64,000 nucleotides of DNA, taken from NCBI GenBank assembly GCA_033782935.1, contig JAWQEG010000491.1, positions 434,001 to 498,000 of the forward strand, read 5' to 3'. This document shows, in pieces, positions 13,092-26,178 of this stretch (positions are counted from its first letter, which is position 1; each line of letters begins with the position of its first letter). This DNA comes from Petrolisthes cinctipes. Its lineage: Eukaryota > Arthropoda > Malacostraca > Decapoda > Porcellanidae. A program made the position numbers and the translations under genes. The notes under the pieces were generated by a model. That model made no database searches. It was not told where the DNA came from and saw only the letters and a program-made list of their open reading frames with translations.

Positions 13092-14340
13092 AACATTGGG
13101 CACCTAAAATATCGATTTTCAGCATGTTTTGGGCCATTTTCTGAGTAGGCATGTACAGATCGTTTCTGGGATCCCAAAATATCAAATTTTCGGGTGTTTG
13201 AAGCCTGAATTTGAGATATAAACGGGTACAGAAGATGCATGCACATATCGACTTTTGGGCACTTAAAAGATCGATTTTCAGTATGATATGGGCCTATATT
13301 TTGAAAACATTCTAGCACTGAGTAGGCATGTACAGTTCGCTTCTGGGACCCAAAAAATATCGAATTTTCAGGTGTTTTGAGGTTGAATTTGGGATATAAA
13401 CGGGTACAGAAGATGCATACACATATTGACTTTTGGGCACCTAAAAGATCGATTTTCAGCATGTTTTGGGCCCGTATTTTGAAAATACTCTAACATGGAG
13501 TAGGTAAGTACAGATCGCTTCTGGGACCCCCAAATATCGAATGTTCGGGTGTTAGGAGCCTGAATTTGAGATATAAACGGGTACAGAAGATACATCCACA
13601 TATCGACTTTTGGGCACCTAAAAGATCGATTTTCAGTATGTTTTGGGCCTGTAAATTGAAAATACTCTAACACGGAGTAGGCATGTACAGATCGCTTCTG
13701 TGACCCTAAAATATCGGATTTTCGGGTGTTTTGGGCCTGAATTTGAGTTATCGACTTTGGGCACCTAAAATATCGATTTTTAGCATGTTTTGGGCCTATA
13801 TTTTGAAAATATTCTAGCACTGAGTAGGCATGTACAGATTGCTTCTGGGACTCCCAAATATCAAATTTTCGGGTGTTTTGATCCTGAATTTGAGATATAA
13901 ACTTGTACAGAAGATGCATGCACATATCGACTTTTATGCACCTAAAATATCGATTTTGAACATGTTTTGGTTCTGTATCTTGAAAACATTCTAACTAGGA
14001 TTAGGCATGTACAGATCGCTTCTAGGACCCAAAAATACCGAATTTTCGGGTGTTTTGATCCTGAATTTGAGATATAAACGGGTACAGAAGATGCATGCAC
14101 ATATCGACTTTGGACATTTAAAATATCGATTTTTAGCATGTTTAGAGCCTATATTTTGAAAACATTCTAGCACTGAGTAGGCATGTACAGTTCGCTTCTG
14201 GGGCCCAAAAAATATCGAATTTTCGGGTGTTTTGAGGTTGAATTTGGGATATAAACGGGTGCAGAAGATGCATACACATATTGACTTTGGTTACCTAACA
14301 TATCGATTTTCAGCATGTTTTAGGCCTGTATTTTGAAAAT
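13092..14340. repeat. Mosaic satellite segment
   Basis: Satellite monomers of several subfamilies without a close kilobase-scale partner. It contains rare forms that recur in later mosaic regions, such as CAGTATGATATGGGCC near 13278 (also near 17630, 20161, 21320 and 22314) and CGACTTTTATGCACC near 13928 (also near 17090 and 18787). No gene is present. Confidence 0.85.
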
Positions 14341-16480
14341 ACTCTAACACGGAGTAGGCATGTACAGTTCGCTTCTGGGACCCCAAAATATCGAATTTTC
14401 GGGTGTTTTGGGCCTGAATTTTAGATATCGACTTTGGGCACCTAAAATATCGATTTTTGGCATGTTTTGAGCCTATATTTTGAAAAATTTATAGCACTAA
14501 GTAGGCATGTACAGATCACTTCTGGGACCCCAAAATATCGAATTTTCGGGTGTTTTGATCCTGAATATGAGATATAAACGGGTACAGAAGATGCATGCAC
14601 ATATCGACTTTGGACACTTAAAATATCGATTTTTAGCATGTTTTAAGCCTATATTTTGAAAACATTCTAGTTCTGACTAGGCATGTACAGTTCGCTTCAG
14701 GGACCCAAAAAATATCCAATTTTCGGGTGTTTTGAGGTTGAATTTGGGATATAAACGAGTGCAGAAGATGCATACACATACTGACTTTGGTTACCTAAAA
14801 TATCGATTTTCAGCATGTTATGGGCCTGTATTTTGCAATTACTCTAACACGGAGTAGGCAAGTACAGATCGCTTGTGGAACCCCAAAATATCGAATTTTC
14901 GGGTGTTTTGGGCATAAATTTGAGATATCGACTTTGGGCACCTAAAATATCGATTTTTGGCATGTTTTGGGCCTATATTTTGAAAATATTCTAGCACTGA
15001 GTAGGTATGTACAGATCGCTTCTGGGACCACAAAATATCAAATTTTCGGGTGTTTTGATCCTGAATTTGAGATATAAACTCTTACAGAAGATGCATGCAC
15101 ATATCGACTTTTGGGCCACTAAAATATCGATTTTGAGCATGTTTTGGGTCTGTATCTTGAAAACATTCTAACTAAGAGTAGGCATGTACAGATCGCTTCT
15201 AGGACCCAAAAATACCGAATTTTCGGGTTTTTTTGGTTGAATTTGGGATATAAACGGGTGCAGAATATGCATACACATATTGACTTTGGGCACCTAATAT
15301 ATCGATTTTTAGCATGTTATGGGCCTGTATTTTAAAAAATACTCTAACACGGAGTAGGCAAGTACAGATCGCTTCTGGGACCCCAAAATATCGAATTTTC
15401 GGGTGTTTTGGGCCTGAATTTTAGATATCGACATTGGGCACCTAAAATATCGATTTTTGGCATGTTTTGAGCCTATATTTTGAAAAATTTATAGCACTAA
15501 GTAGGCATGTACAGATCACTTCTGGGACCCCAAAATATCGAATTTTCGGGTGTTTTGATCCTGAATATGAGATATAAACGGGTACAGAAGATGCATGCAC
15601 ATATCGACTTTGGACACTTAAAATATCGATTTTTAGCATGTTTTAAGCCTATATTTTGAAAACATTCTAGTTCTGACTAGGCATGTACAGTTCGCTTCAG
15701 GGACCCAAAAAATATCCAATTTTCGGGTGTTTTGAGGTTGAATTTGGGATATAAACGAGTGCAGAAGATGCATACACATACTGACTTTGGTTACCTAAAA
15801 TATCGATTTTCAGCATGTTATGGGCCTGTATTTTGCAATTACTCTAACACGGAGTAGGCAAGTACAGATCGCTTCTGGAACCCCAAAATATCGAATTTTC
15901 GGGTGTTTTGGGCATAAATTTGAGATATCGACTTTGGGCACCTAAAATATCGATTTTTGGCATGTTTTGGGCCTATATTTTGAAAATATTCTAGCACTGA
16001 GTAGGTATGTACAGATCGCTTCTGGGACCACAAAATATCAAATTTTCGGGTGTTTTGATCCTGAATTTGAGATATAAACTCTTACAGAAGATGCATGCAC
16101 ATATCGACTTTTGGGCCACTAAAATATCGATTTTGAGCATGTTTTGGGTCTGTATCTTGAAAACATTCTAACTAAGAGTAGGCATGTACAGATCGCTTCT
16201 AGGACCCAAAAATACCGAATTTTCGGGTTTTTTTGGTTGAATTTGGGATATAAACGGGTGCAGAAGATGCATACACATATTGACTTTGGGCACCTAATAT
16301 ATCGATTTTTAGCATGTTATGGGCCTGTATTTTAAAAAATACTCTAACACGGAGTAGGCAAGTACAGATCGCTTCTGGGACCCCAAAATATCGAATTTTC
16401 GGGTGTTTTGGGCCTGAATTTTAGATATCGACTTTGGGCACCTAAAATATCGATTTTTAGCATGTTTTGAGCCTATATTT
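14341..16480. repeat. 1,000-bp tandem duplication, about 2.1 copies
   Basis: The block starting near 14341-14370 repeats at a shift of exactly 1,000 bp, and a third partial copy extends to about 16480. Only a few differences are seen, including CTTGTGG (14872) against CTTCTGG (15872), CATTGGG (15431) against CTTTGGG (14431), and GAATATGC (15266) against GAAGATGC (16266). Shared rare forms include TTTTGCAATTACTC, TTTTTTTGGTTGAATTT and TAGTTCTGACTAGG. The third copy diverges where CGATTTTTGGCATG becomes CGATTTTTAGCATG near 16459. Confidence 0.93.
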
Positions 16481-19400
16481 TGAAAAAAATTCTAGCACTG
16501 AGTAGGCATGTACAGATCGCTTCTGGGAACCAAAAATATCTAATTTTCGGGTGTTTTGAGGTTGAATTTGAGATATAAACGAGTGCAGAAGATGCATACA
16601 CATATTAACTTTGGGCACCAAAAATATTGATTTTCAGCATGTTTTGGGCCTGTATCTGAATAGGCATGTACAGATCGCTTCTGGGACCCCAAAATATCAA
16701 ATTTTCGGGTTTTTGGAGCCTGAATTTGAGATATAAACGGGTACAGAAGATGCATGCACATATCGACTTTTGGGCACCTAAAAGTTCGATTTTCAGTATG
16801 TTATGGGCCTGTATTTTGAAAATACTCTAACACGGAGTAGGCATGTACAGTTCGCTTCTGGGACCCCAAAATATCGAATTTTCGGGTGTTTTGGGCCTGG
16901 ATTTGAGATATCGACTTTGGGCACCTAAAATTTCGATTTTTAGCATGTTTTGGGCCTATATTTTGAAAATATTCTAGCACTGAGTAGGCATGTACAGATT
17001 GCTTCTGGGACCCAAAAATATCAAATTTTCGGGTGTTTTGATCCTGAATTTGAGATATAAACTTGTACAGAAGATGCATGCACATATCGACTTTTATGCA
17101 TCTAAAATATCGATTTTGGGCATGTTTTGGGTCTGTATCTTGAAAACATTCTAACTAGGAGTAGGCATGTACAGATCGCTTCTAGGACCTTAAAATACCG
17201 AATTTTCGGGTGTTTTGAGCCTTAATTTGAGATATAAACGGGTACAGAAGATGCATGCACATATCGACTTAGGACACTTAAAATATCTATTTTTAGCATG
17301 TTTTTAGCCTATATTTTGAAAACATTCTAGCACTGACTAGGCATATACAGTTTGCTTCTGGGACCCAAAAATATCAAATTTTCGGGTGTTTTGAGGTTGA
17401 ATTTGAGATATAAACGAGTGCAGAAGATGCATACATATATTAACTTTGGGCACCTAAAATATCGATTTTCAGCATGTTTTGGGCCTCTATCTGAGTAGGC
17501 ATGTACATATCGCTTCTGGGACAGCAAAATTTCGGATTTTCGGGTGTTTGGAGCCTGAGTTTGAGATAAAAACGGGTACAGAAGATGCATGAACATATCG
17601 ACTTTTGGGCACCTAAAAGATCGATTTTCAGTATGATATGGGCCTGTATTTTGAAAATACTCTAACACGGAGTAGGCATGTAGAGATCGCTTCTAGGACC
17701 TTAAAATACCGAATTTTCGGGTGTTTTGAGCCTGAATTTGAGATATAAACGGGTACAGAAGATGCATGCACATACCGACTTTGGACACTTAAAATAACGA
17801 TTTTTAGCATGTTTTGAGCCTATATTTTGAAAACATTCTAGCACTGAGTATTCATGTACAGATCGCTTCTGGGACCCAAAAATATCGAATTTTCGGGTGT
17901 TTTGAGGTTGAATTTGGGATATAAACGGGTGCAGAAGATGCATACACATATTGACTTTGTGCACCTAAAATATCGATTTTCAGCATGTTTTGGGCCTGTA
18001 TCTGAGTAGGCATGTAGAGATCGCTTCTGGGACCCCAAAATATCGAATTTTCGGGTGTTTGGAGCCTGAATTTGAGATATAAACGGGTACCGAAGATGCA
18101 TGCACATATCGACTTTTGGGCACCTAAAAGATCGATTTTCAGTATGTTATGGGCCTGTATTTTGAAAATACTCTAACACGGAGTAGGCATGTACAGTTCG
18201 CTTCTGGGACCCCAAAATATCGAATTTTCGGGTGTTTTGGGCCTGAATTTGAGATATCGACTTTGGGCACCTAAAATTTCGATTTTTAGCATGTTTTGGG
18301 CCTTTATTTGAAAATACTCTGACACAGAGTAGGCATATACAGATCGCTTCTTGCATTCCAAAATATCGAATTTTCGGGTGTTTTGAGCCTGAATTTGAGA
18401 TATAAACGGGTACTGAAGATGCATGAACATATCGACTTTTGGGCCATTAAAATATCGATTTTGAGCATGTTTTGGGTCTGTATCTTGAAAACATTCTAAC
18501 TAGGAGTAGGCATGTACAGATCGCTTCTAGGACAAAAAAATACCGAATTTTCGGGTGTTTTGATCCTGAATTTGAGATATAAACGGTTACAGAAGATGCA
18601 TGCACATATCGACTTAGGACACTTAAAATATCTATTTTTAGCATGTTTTGAGCCTATACTTTGAAAACATTCTAGCACTGAGTAGGCATGTACAGATTGC
18701 TTCTGGGACCCTAAAATATCAAATTTTCGGGTGTTTTGATCCTGAATTTAAGATATAAACTTGTACAGAAGATGCATGCACATATCGACTTTTATGCACC
18801 TAAAATATCGATTTTGGGCATGTTTTGGGTCTGTATCTTGAAAACATTCTAACTAGGAGTAGGCATGTACAGATCGCTTCTAAGACCTTAAAATACCAAA
18901 TTTTCGGGTGTTTTGAGCCTGAATTTGAAATATAAACGGGTACAGAAGATGCATGCACATATCGACTTTGGACACTTAAAATAACGATTTTTAGCATGTT
19001 TTGAGCCTATATTTTGAAAACATTCTAGCACTGAGTATTCATGTACAGATCGCTTCTGCGACCCAAAAATATCGAATTTTCGGGTGTTTTGAGGTTGAAT
19101 TTGGGATATAAACGGGTGCAGAAGATGCATACACATATTGACTTTGTGCACCTAAAATATCGATTTTCAGCATGTTTTGGGCCTGTATCTGAGTAGGCAT
19201 GTACAGAACGCTTCTGGGACCCCAAAATATCGAATTTTCGGGTGTTTGGAGCCTGAATTTGAGATATAAACGGGTACAGAAGATGCATGCACATATTGAC
19301 TTTGGTCACCTAAAATATCGATTTTCAGCATGTTTTGGGCCTGTATTTTGAAAATACTCTGACACGGAATAGGCAAGTACAGATCGCTTCTTGGACCCCA

Positions 19401-19980
19401 AAATATCGAATTTTCGGGTGATTGGAGCCTGAATTTGAGATATAAACGGGTACAGAAGATACATCAACATATCGACTTTTGGGCACCTAAAAGATCGATT
19501 TTCAGTATGTTTTGGGCCTGTATATTGAAAATACTCTTACACGGAATAGGCATGTACAGATCGCTTCTGGTACCCCAAAATATCGAATTTTTGGGTGTTT
19601 TGGGCCTGAATTTGAGATACCGACTTTGGGCTCCTAAAATATCGATTTTTAGCATGTTTTGAGCCTATATTTTAAAAATATTCTAGCACTGAGTAGGCAT
19701 GTACAGATCGCTTCAGGGACCACAAAATATCAAATTTTTGGGTGTTTTGATCCTTAATTTGAGATATAAACGGGTACAAAAGATGCATGCACATATCGAC
19801 TTTTGGGCACCTAAAATATCGATTTTGATTATGTTTTGGGTCTGTATCTTGAAAACATTCTAACTAGGAGTAGGCATGTACTGATCGCTTCTAGGACCCA
19901 AAAATACCGAATGTTCGGGTTTTTTGAGGTTCAATTTGGAATATAAACGGGTGCAGAAGATGCATACACATATTAACTTT
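16481..19980. repeat. Mosaic satellite segment with a 1,187-bp echo
   Basis: The sequence at about 17690-18110 resembles 18877-19297 (shift 1,187 bp). Both contain GACCTTAAAATACC, AAAATAACGATTTTTAG and CTGAGTATTCATGTACAG in the same order. Similarity outside this pair is patchy, and a second relation, the AACTTGTACAG monomer at 17061 and 18759, has a different shift of 1,698 bp. Several overlapping rounds of duplication and partial deletion would give this pattern. No gene is present. Confidence 0.8.
17904..17955 (+). repeat. Example of the GAGGTTGAATTT / GTGCAG / CATACACATATTG monomer subfamily
   Basis: A linked set of variants marks one subfamily. GAGGTTGAATTTGG replaces GAGCCTGAATTTGA, CGGGTGCAG replaces CGGGTACAG, and GCATACACATATTGAC replaces GCATGCACATATCGAC. 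These changes almost always travel together across about 50 bp (for example near 1575, 7555, 13380, 19100, 21750, 29640 and 39670). They define a haplotype inherited as a block. Additional mixed forms, such as GAGCCTGAATTTGGGATAT with CATACACATATTG, look like recombinants between subfamilies. Confidence 0.8.
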
Positions 19981-19989
19981 GGGCACCTA

Positions 19990-22870
19990 AAATATCAATT
20001 TTCAGCATGTTTTGGGCCTGTATCTGAGTAGGCATGTACAGATCGTTTCTGGGACCCCAAAATATCAAATTTTCGGGTGTTTGGAGCCTGAATTTGAGAT
20101 ATAAACGGGTACAGAAGATGCATGCACATATCGACTTTTGGGCACCTAAAAGATCGATTTTCAGTATGATATGGGCCTGTATTTTGAAAATACTCTAACA
20201 CGGAGTAGGCATGTACAGTTCGCTTCTGGGACCCCAAAATATCGAATTTTCGGGTGTTTTGGGCCTGAATTTGAGATATCGACTTTGGGCACATAAAATA
20301 TCGATTTTTAGCATGTTTTGGGCCTATATTTTGAAAATATTCTAGCACTAAGTAGGCATGTACAAATCACTTCTGGTACCCCAAAATATCGAATTTTCGG
20401 GTGTTTTGATCCTGAATTTGAGATATAAACGGGTACAGAAGATGCATGCACATATCGACTTTGGACACTTAAAATATCGATTTTTAGCATGTTTTGAGCC
20501 TATATTTTGAAAACATTCTAGCACTGACTAGGCATGTACAGTTCGCTTCTGGGACCCAAAGAATTTCGAATTTTCGGGTGTTTTGAGGTTGAATTTGGGA
20601 TATAAACGGGTGCAGAAGATGCATACACATATTGACTTTGGTCACCTAAAATATCGATTTTCAGCATGTTATGGGCCTGTATTTTGAAAATACTCTAACA
20701 CGGAGTAGGCATGTACAGATCGCTTCTGGAATCCCAAAATATCGAATTTTCGGGTGTTTTGGGCCTAAATTTTAGATATCGACTTTGGGCAGCTAAAATA
20801 TCGATTTTTAGCATGTTTTGGGCCTATATTTTGAAAATATTCTAGCACTGAGTAGGTATGTACAGATCGCTTCTAGGACCACAAAATATCAAATTTTCGG
20901 GTGTTTTGATCCTGAATTTGAGATATAAACGGGTACAGAAGATGCATGCACATATCGACTTTTGGGCCACTAAAATATCGATTTTGAGCATGTTTTGGGT
21001 CTGTATCTTGAAAACATTCTAACTAAGAGTAGACATGTACAGATCGCTTCTAGGACCCAAAAATACCGATTGTTCGGGTTTTTTGAGGTTGAATTTGAGA
21101 TATAAACGGGTGCAGAAGATGCATACACATATTGACTTTGGTCACCTAAAATATAGATTTTCAGCATGTTTTGGGCCTGTATCTGAGTGGGCATGTACAG
21201 ATTGTTTCAGGGACCCCAAAATATCAAATTTTCGGGTGTTTGGAGCCTGAATTTGAGATATAAACGGGTACAGAAGATGCATGCACATATCGACTTTTGG
21301 GCACCTAAAAGATCGATTTTCTGTATGATATGGGCCTGTATTTTGAGAATACTCTAACACGGAGTAGGCATGTACAGTTCGCTTCTGGGAGCCCAAAATA
21401 TCGAATTTTCGGGTATTTTGGGCCTGAATTTGAGATATCGACTTTGGGCACATAAAATATCGATTTTTAGCATGTTTTGGGCCTAAATTTTGAAAATATT
21501 CTAGCACTAAGTAGGCATGTACAGATCACTTTTGGGACCCCAAAATATCGAATTTTCGGGTGTTTTGATCCTGAATTTGAGATATAAACGGGTACAGAAG
21601 ATGCATGCACATATCGACTTTGGACACTTAAAATATCGATTTTTAGCATGTTTTGAGCCTATATTTTGAAAACATTCTAGCACTGACTAGGCATGTACAG
21701 TTCGCTTCTGGGACCCAAAAAATGACGTATTTTTGGGTGTTTTGAGGTTGAATTTGGGATATAAACGGGTGCAGAAGATGCATACACATATTGACTTTGG
21801 TCACCTAAAATATCGATTTTCAGCATGTTATGGGCCTGTATTTTGAAAATACTCTAACACGGAGTAGGCATGTACAGATCGCTTCTGGCACTCCAAAATA
21901 TCAAATTTTCGGGTGTTTTGAAGTTGAATTTGAGATATAAACGAGTGCAGAAGATGCATACACATATTAACTTTGGGCACCTAAAATATCGATTTTCAGC
22001 ATGTTTTGGGCCTGTATCTGAGTAGACATGTACAGATCGCTTCTAGGACCCCAAAATATCGTATTTTCGGGTGTTTTGAGGTTGAATTTGAGATATAAAC
22101 GGGTGCAGAAGATGCATACACATATTAACTTTGGGCACCTAAAATATCGATTTTCAGCATGTTTTGGTCCTGTATCTGAGTAGGCATGTACAGATCGCTT
22201 CTGGGGCCCTAAAAAATCGAATTTTCCGGTGTTTGGAGCCTGAGTTTGAGATATAAACGGGTACAGAAGATGCATGCACATATCGACTTTTGGGCACTTA
22301 AAAGATCGGTTTTCAGTATGATATGGGCCTGTATTTTGTAAATACTCTAACACGGAGTATGCATGTACAGTTCGCTTTTGGGACCCCAAAATATCGAATT
22401 TTCGGGTGTTTTGGGGCTGAATTTGAGATATCGACTTTGGGCACCTAAAATATCAATTTTTTAGCATGTTTTGGGCATATATTTTGAAAATATTCTAGCA
22501 CTAAGTAGGCATGTACAGATTACTTCTGGGACCCCAAAATATCGAATTTTCGGGTGTTTTGATCCTGAATTTGAGATATAAACGGGTACAGAAGATGCAT
22601 GCACATATCGACTTTGGATACTTAAAATATCGATTTTTAGCGTGTTTTGAGCCTATATTTTGAAAACATTCTTGCACTGACTAGGCATATACAGTTTGCT
22701 TCTGGGACCCTAAAAATATCGAATTTTCGGGAGTTTTGAGGTTGAATTTGGGATATAAACGGGTGCAGAAGATGCATACACATATTGACTTTGGTCACCT
22801 AAAATATCGATTTTCAGCATGTTTTGTGCCTGTATTTTGAAAATACTCTAACACGGAGTAGGCAAGTACA
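19990..22870. repeat. Module of about 0.75 kb present three times
   Basis: Similar blocks begin near 19990, 21149 and 22145. They share the half-A-deleted monomer, then a monomer with TATGATATGGGCCTG (near 20164, 21323, 22317), then a half-B-deleted monomer, then the GATCCTGAATTTGAG and GTTGAATTTGGG monomers. Shifts are 1,159 and about 994 bp. The copies differ by scattered substitutions, so this triplication is older than the 1,161-bp and 1,000-bp duplications. The first and second blocks stop matching near 20740 and 21899. Confidence 0.85.
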
Positions 22871-25139
22871 GATCACTTCTAGGACCAAAAAATATCGAAT
22901 TTTCAGGTGTTTGGATGCTGAATTTGAGGTATAAACAGGTACAGAAGATGCATGCACATATCGACTTTTGGGCACCTAAAATATCGATTTTCTGTATGTT
23001 TTGGGCCTGTATTTTAAAAATACTCTAAAGCGGAGTAGGTATGTACAGTTCGCTTCTGGGACCCCAAAATATCGAATTTTCGGGTGTTTTGGGCCTGAAT
23101 TTGAGATATCGACTTTGGGCACCTAAAATTTCGATTTTTAGCATGTTTTGGGCCTATATTTGAAAATACTCTGACACAGAGTAGGCATGTACAGATCGCT
23201 TCTGGCACTCCAAAATATCGAATTTTCGGGTGTTTTGAGCCTGAATTTGAGATATAAACGGGTACTGAAGATGCATGAACATATCGACTTTTGGGCCACT
23301 AAAATATCGATTTTGAGCATGTTTTGGGTCTGTATCTTGAAAACATTCTAACTAGGAGTAGGCATTTACAGATCGCTTCAAGGACAAAAAAATACCGAAT
23401 TTTCGGGTGTTTTGAGGTTGAATTTGAGATATTAACGGGTACAGAAGATGCATGCACATATTAACTTTGGGCACCTAAAATATCGATTTTCAGCATGTTT
23501 TGGTCCTGTATCTGAGTAGGCATGTACAGATCGCTTCTGGGACCCTAAAATATCGAATTTTCGGGTGTTTTGGGCCTGAATTTGAAATATCGACTTTGGG
23601 CACCTAAAATATCGATTTTTAGCATGTTTTGGGCCTAAATTTTTTGAAAATATTCTAGCGATGAGTAGGCATGTACAGATCACTTATGGGAGCCCAAAAT
23701 ATCAAATTGTCGGGTGTTTTGAGCCTGAATTTGAGATATAAACAGGTACAGAAGATGAATGCACATATCGAATTTGGGCACCTAAAATATCGATTTTGAG
23801 CATGTTTTGGGTCTGTATCTTTAAAACATTCTTACTAGGAGTAAACATGTACAGATGGCTTCTAGGACCCAAAAATATTGAATTTTCGGGTGTTTTGAGG
23901 TTGAATTTGGGATATAAACGGGTGCAGAAGATGCATACATATATTGACTTTGGGCACCTAAAATATCGATTTTCAGCATGTTTTGGGCCTGTATCTGAGT
24001 AGGCATGTACAGATCGCTTCTGGGACCCCAAAATATCGAATTTTCGGGTGTTTGGAGCCTGAATTTGAGACATAAACGGGTACAGATGATGCATGCACAT
24101 ATCGACTTTTGGGCACCTAAAATATCAATTTTCTGTATGTTTTGGGCCTGTATATTGAAAATACTCTAACACGGAGTACGCATGTACAGTTTGCTTCTGG
24201 GACCCCAAAATATCGAATGTTCGGGTGTTTTGAGGTTGAATTTGAGATATAAACGAGTGCAGAAGATGCATACACATATTGACTTTGGACACCTAAAATA
24301 TCGATTTTTAGCATGTTTTGGGCCTGTATCTGAGTAGGCATGTACAGATCGCTTCTGGGACCCCAAAATATAGAATTTTCGGGTGTTTGGAGCCTGAATT
24401 TGGGATATAAACGGGTACAGAAGATGCATGAACATTTCGACTTTGGGCACCTAAAATATCGATTTTTAATATGTTTTGGCCCTATATTTTGAATTTAATC
24501 TAGCACTGGGTAAGCATGTACAGAGCGCTTCTAAGACCCAAAAATACCGAATTTTCTGGTGTTTTGAGAATGAATTTGAGATATAAACGGGTACAGAAGA
24601 TGCATGCACATATCGACTTTCTTGACAAAAAAAAAACGATTTTCAGCATGTTTTAGGCCTATATTTTGTAAAATATTCTAGCACAGAGTGAGCATGTACA
24701 GATCGCTTCTGGGACCCAAAAATATCGAATTTTTGGGTGTTTTGAGCCTGAATTTGATATATAAACGGGTACAGAAAATGCATGCACATATCGACTTTGT
24801 GCACCCACGATATCGATTTTTAGCATGTTTTGGGCCAATATTTGGAAAATACTCTAACACGGAGGATGCATGTACAGATCGCTTCTGGGACCCAAAAATA
24901 TCGAATTTTCGGGTGTTTTGAGCCTGAATTTAGGATATAAACAGGTGCAGAAGATGCATGCACATATCGACTTTGGACACTTCAAATATCGATTTTTAGC
25001 ATGTTTTGAGCCTGTATCTGAGTAGGCATGTACAGATCGCTTCTGGGACAAAAAAATATCGAATTTTCGGGTGTTTTGGGCCTGAATTTGAGATATCGAC
25101 TTTGGGCACCTAAAATATCGATTTTTAGCATGTTTTGGG
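22871..25139. repeat. Mosaic satellite segment left of the 5.1-kb array
   Basis: Diverged monomers of mixed subfamilies with no close kilobase-scale duplicate. Near its right end, about 24470-24660, is a monomer carrying GAATTTAATCTAGCACTGGG, AGAGCGCTTCTAAGACCC and GTTTTGAGAATGAATTT. These are hallmarks of one specific monomer of the 5.1-kb unit (about 30735-30925 in U2). The flank therefore contains an older relative of a component of that unit. No gene is present. Confidence 0.82.
24627..24636 (+). repeat. A10 homopolymer inside a variant monomer
   Basis: The usual CACCTAAAATATCGATTTT core is replaced by CTTGAC, ten A residues and CGATTTTCAG. The matching monomer in the 5.1-kb units reads CTTCACAC, seven A residues and CGATTTTCAG (near 30890, 35813, 40912, 45835 and 51934). 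A shared ancestral change followed by homopolymer length change explains both. Confidence 0.85.
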
Positions 25140-26178
25140 CCTATATTTTGAAAACATTCTAGCACTGAGTAGGCATGTACAAATCGCTTCTTGGACCCCA
25201 AAACATCGTATTTTCGGGTGTTTTAAGCCTGAATTTGAGATATAAACAGGTACTGAAGATGCATACACATATCGACTTTTGGGCACCTAAAATATCGATT
25301 TTGAGCATGTTTTGGGTCTGTATCTTGAAAACATTCTAACTAGGAGTAGGCAAGTACAGATCGCTTCTAGGACCCAAAAATACCGATTTTTCGAGTGTTT
25401 TGAGCCTGAATTTGAGATATAAACGGGTACAGAAGATGCATGCACATATCGACTTTGGACACTTAAAATATCGATTTTTAGCATGTTTTGAGCCTATATT
25501 TTGAAAACATTCTAGCACTGAGTAGGCATGTACAGATCGCTTCTGGGACCGAAAAATATCGAACTTTCGGGTGTTTTGTGGTTGATTTTGAGATATAAAC
25601 GGGTGCAGAAGATGCATACACATATTGACTTTGGGCACCTAAAATATCGATTTTCAGTATGTTTTGAGCCTGTATCTGAGTAGGCAAGTCCAGATCGCTT
25701 CTGGGACCCCAAAATATCGAATTTTCGGGTGTTTGGAGCCTGAATTTGAAATATTAACGGGTACGGAAGATGCATGCACATATCGACTTTGGATACTTAA
25801 AATAACGATTTTTATCATGTTTTGAGCCAATATTTTGAAAATATTCTAGCACAAAGTAGATATGTACAAATCACTTCTGGGACCCCAAAATATCGTATTT
25901 AAGCCTGAATATGAGATATAAACGGGTACAGAAGATGCATTCACATATCGACTTTGGACAGTTAAAATATCGATTTTTAGCATGTTTTGAGCCTATATTT
26001 TGAAAACATTCTAGCACTGAGTAGGCATGTACAGATCGCTTCTGGGACCCAAAAATATCGAATTTTCGGGTGTTTTGAGGTTGAATTTGGGATATAAACG
26101 GGTGCAGTAGATCCATACACATATCGACTTTTGGGCACCTAAAATATCGATTTTCAGCATGTTTTTTGGGCTTGTATA
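25140..26178. repeat. HOR unit U0, right-hand tail only
   Basis: This stretch matches the last kilobase of U1 (about 28706-29751) and of the later units. Shared rare forms include CTTCTTGGACCCC followed by AAAACATCGTATTTTCG, CGATTTTTCGAGTG and GTGGTTGATTTTGAG. It has an 11-bp loss near 25892 (CGTATTTAAGCC where U1 has CGTATTTTTGGGTGTTTTAAGCC with 11 more bases) and two extra T residues near 26164. Together these explain why its shift to U1 changes from 3,564 to 3,573 bp. To the left, homology with the unit is lost near 25.1 kb. Confidence 0.88.

Noticed and set aside
24627..24636. A10 run as a retrotransposon poly(A) tail
   Set aside because: It sits in the normal place of the half-A core, the monomer continues in register on both sides, and the related HOR monomers have a shorter run at the same place. 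Homopolymer slippage within a satellite variant is sufficient.
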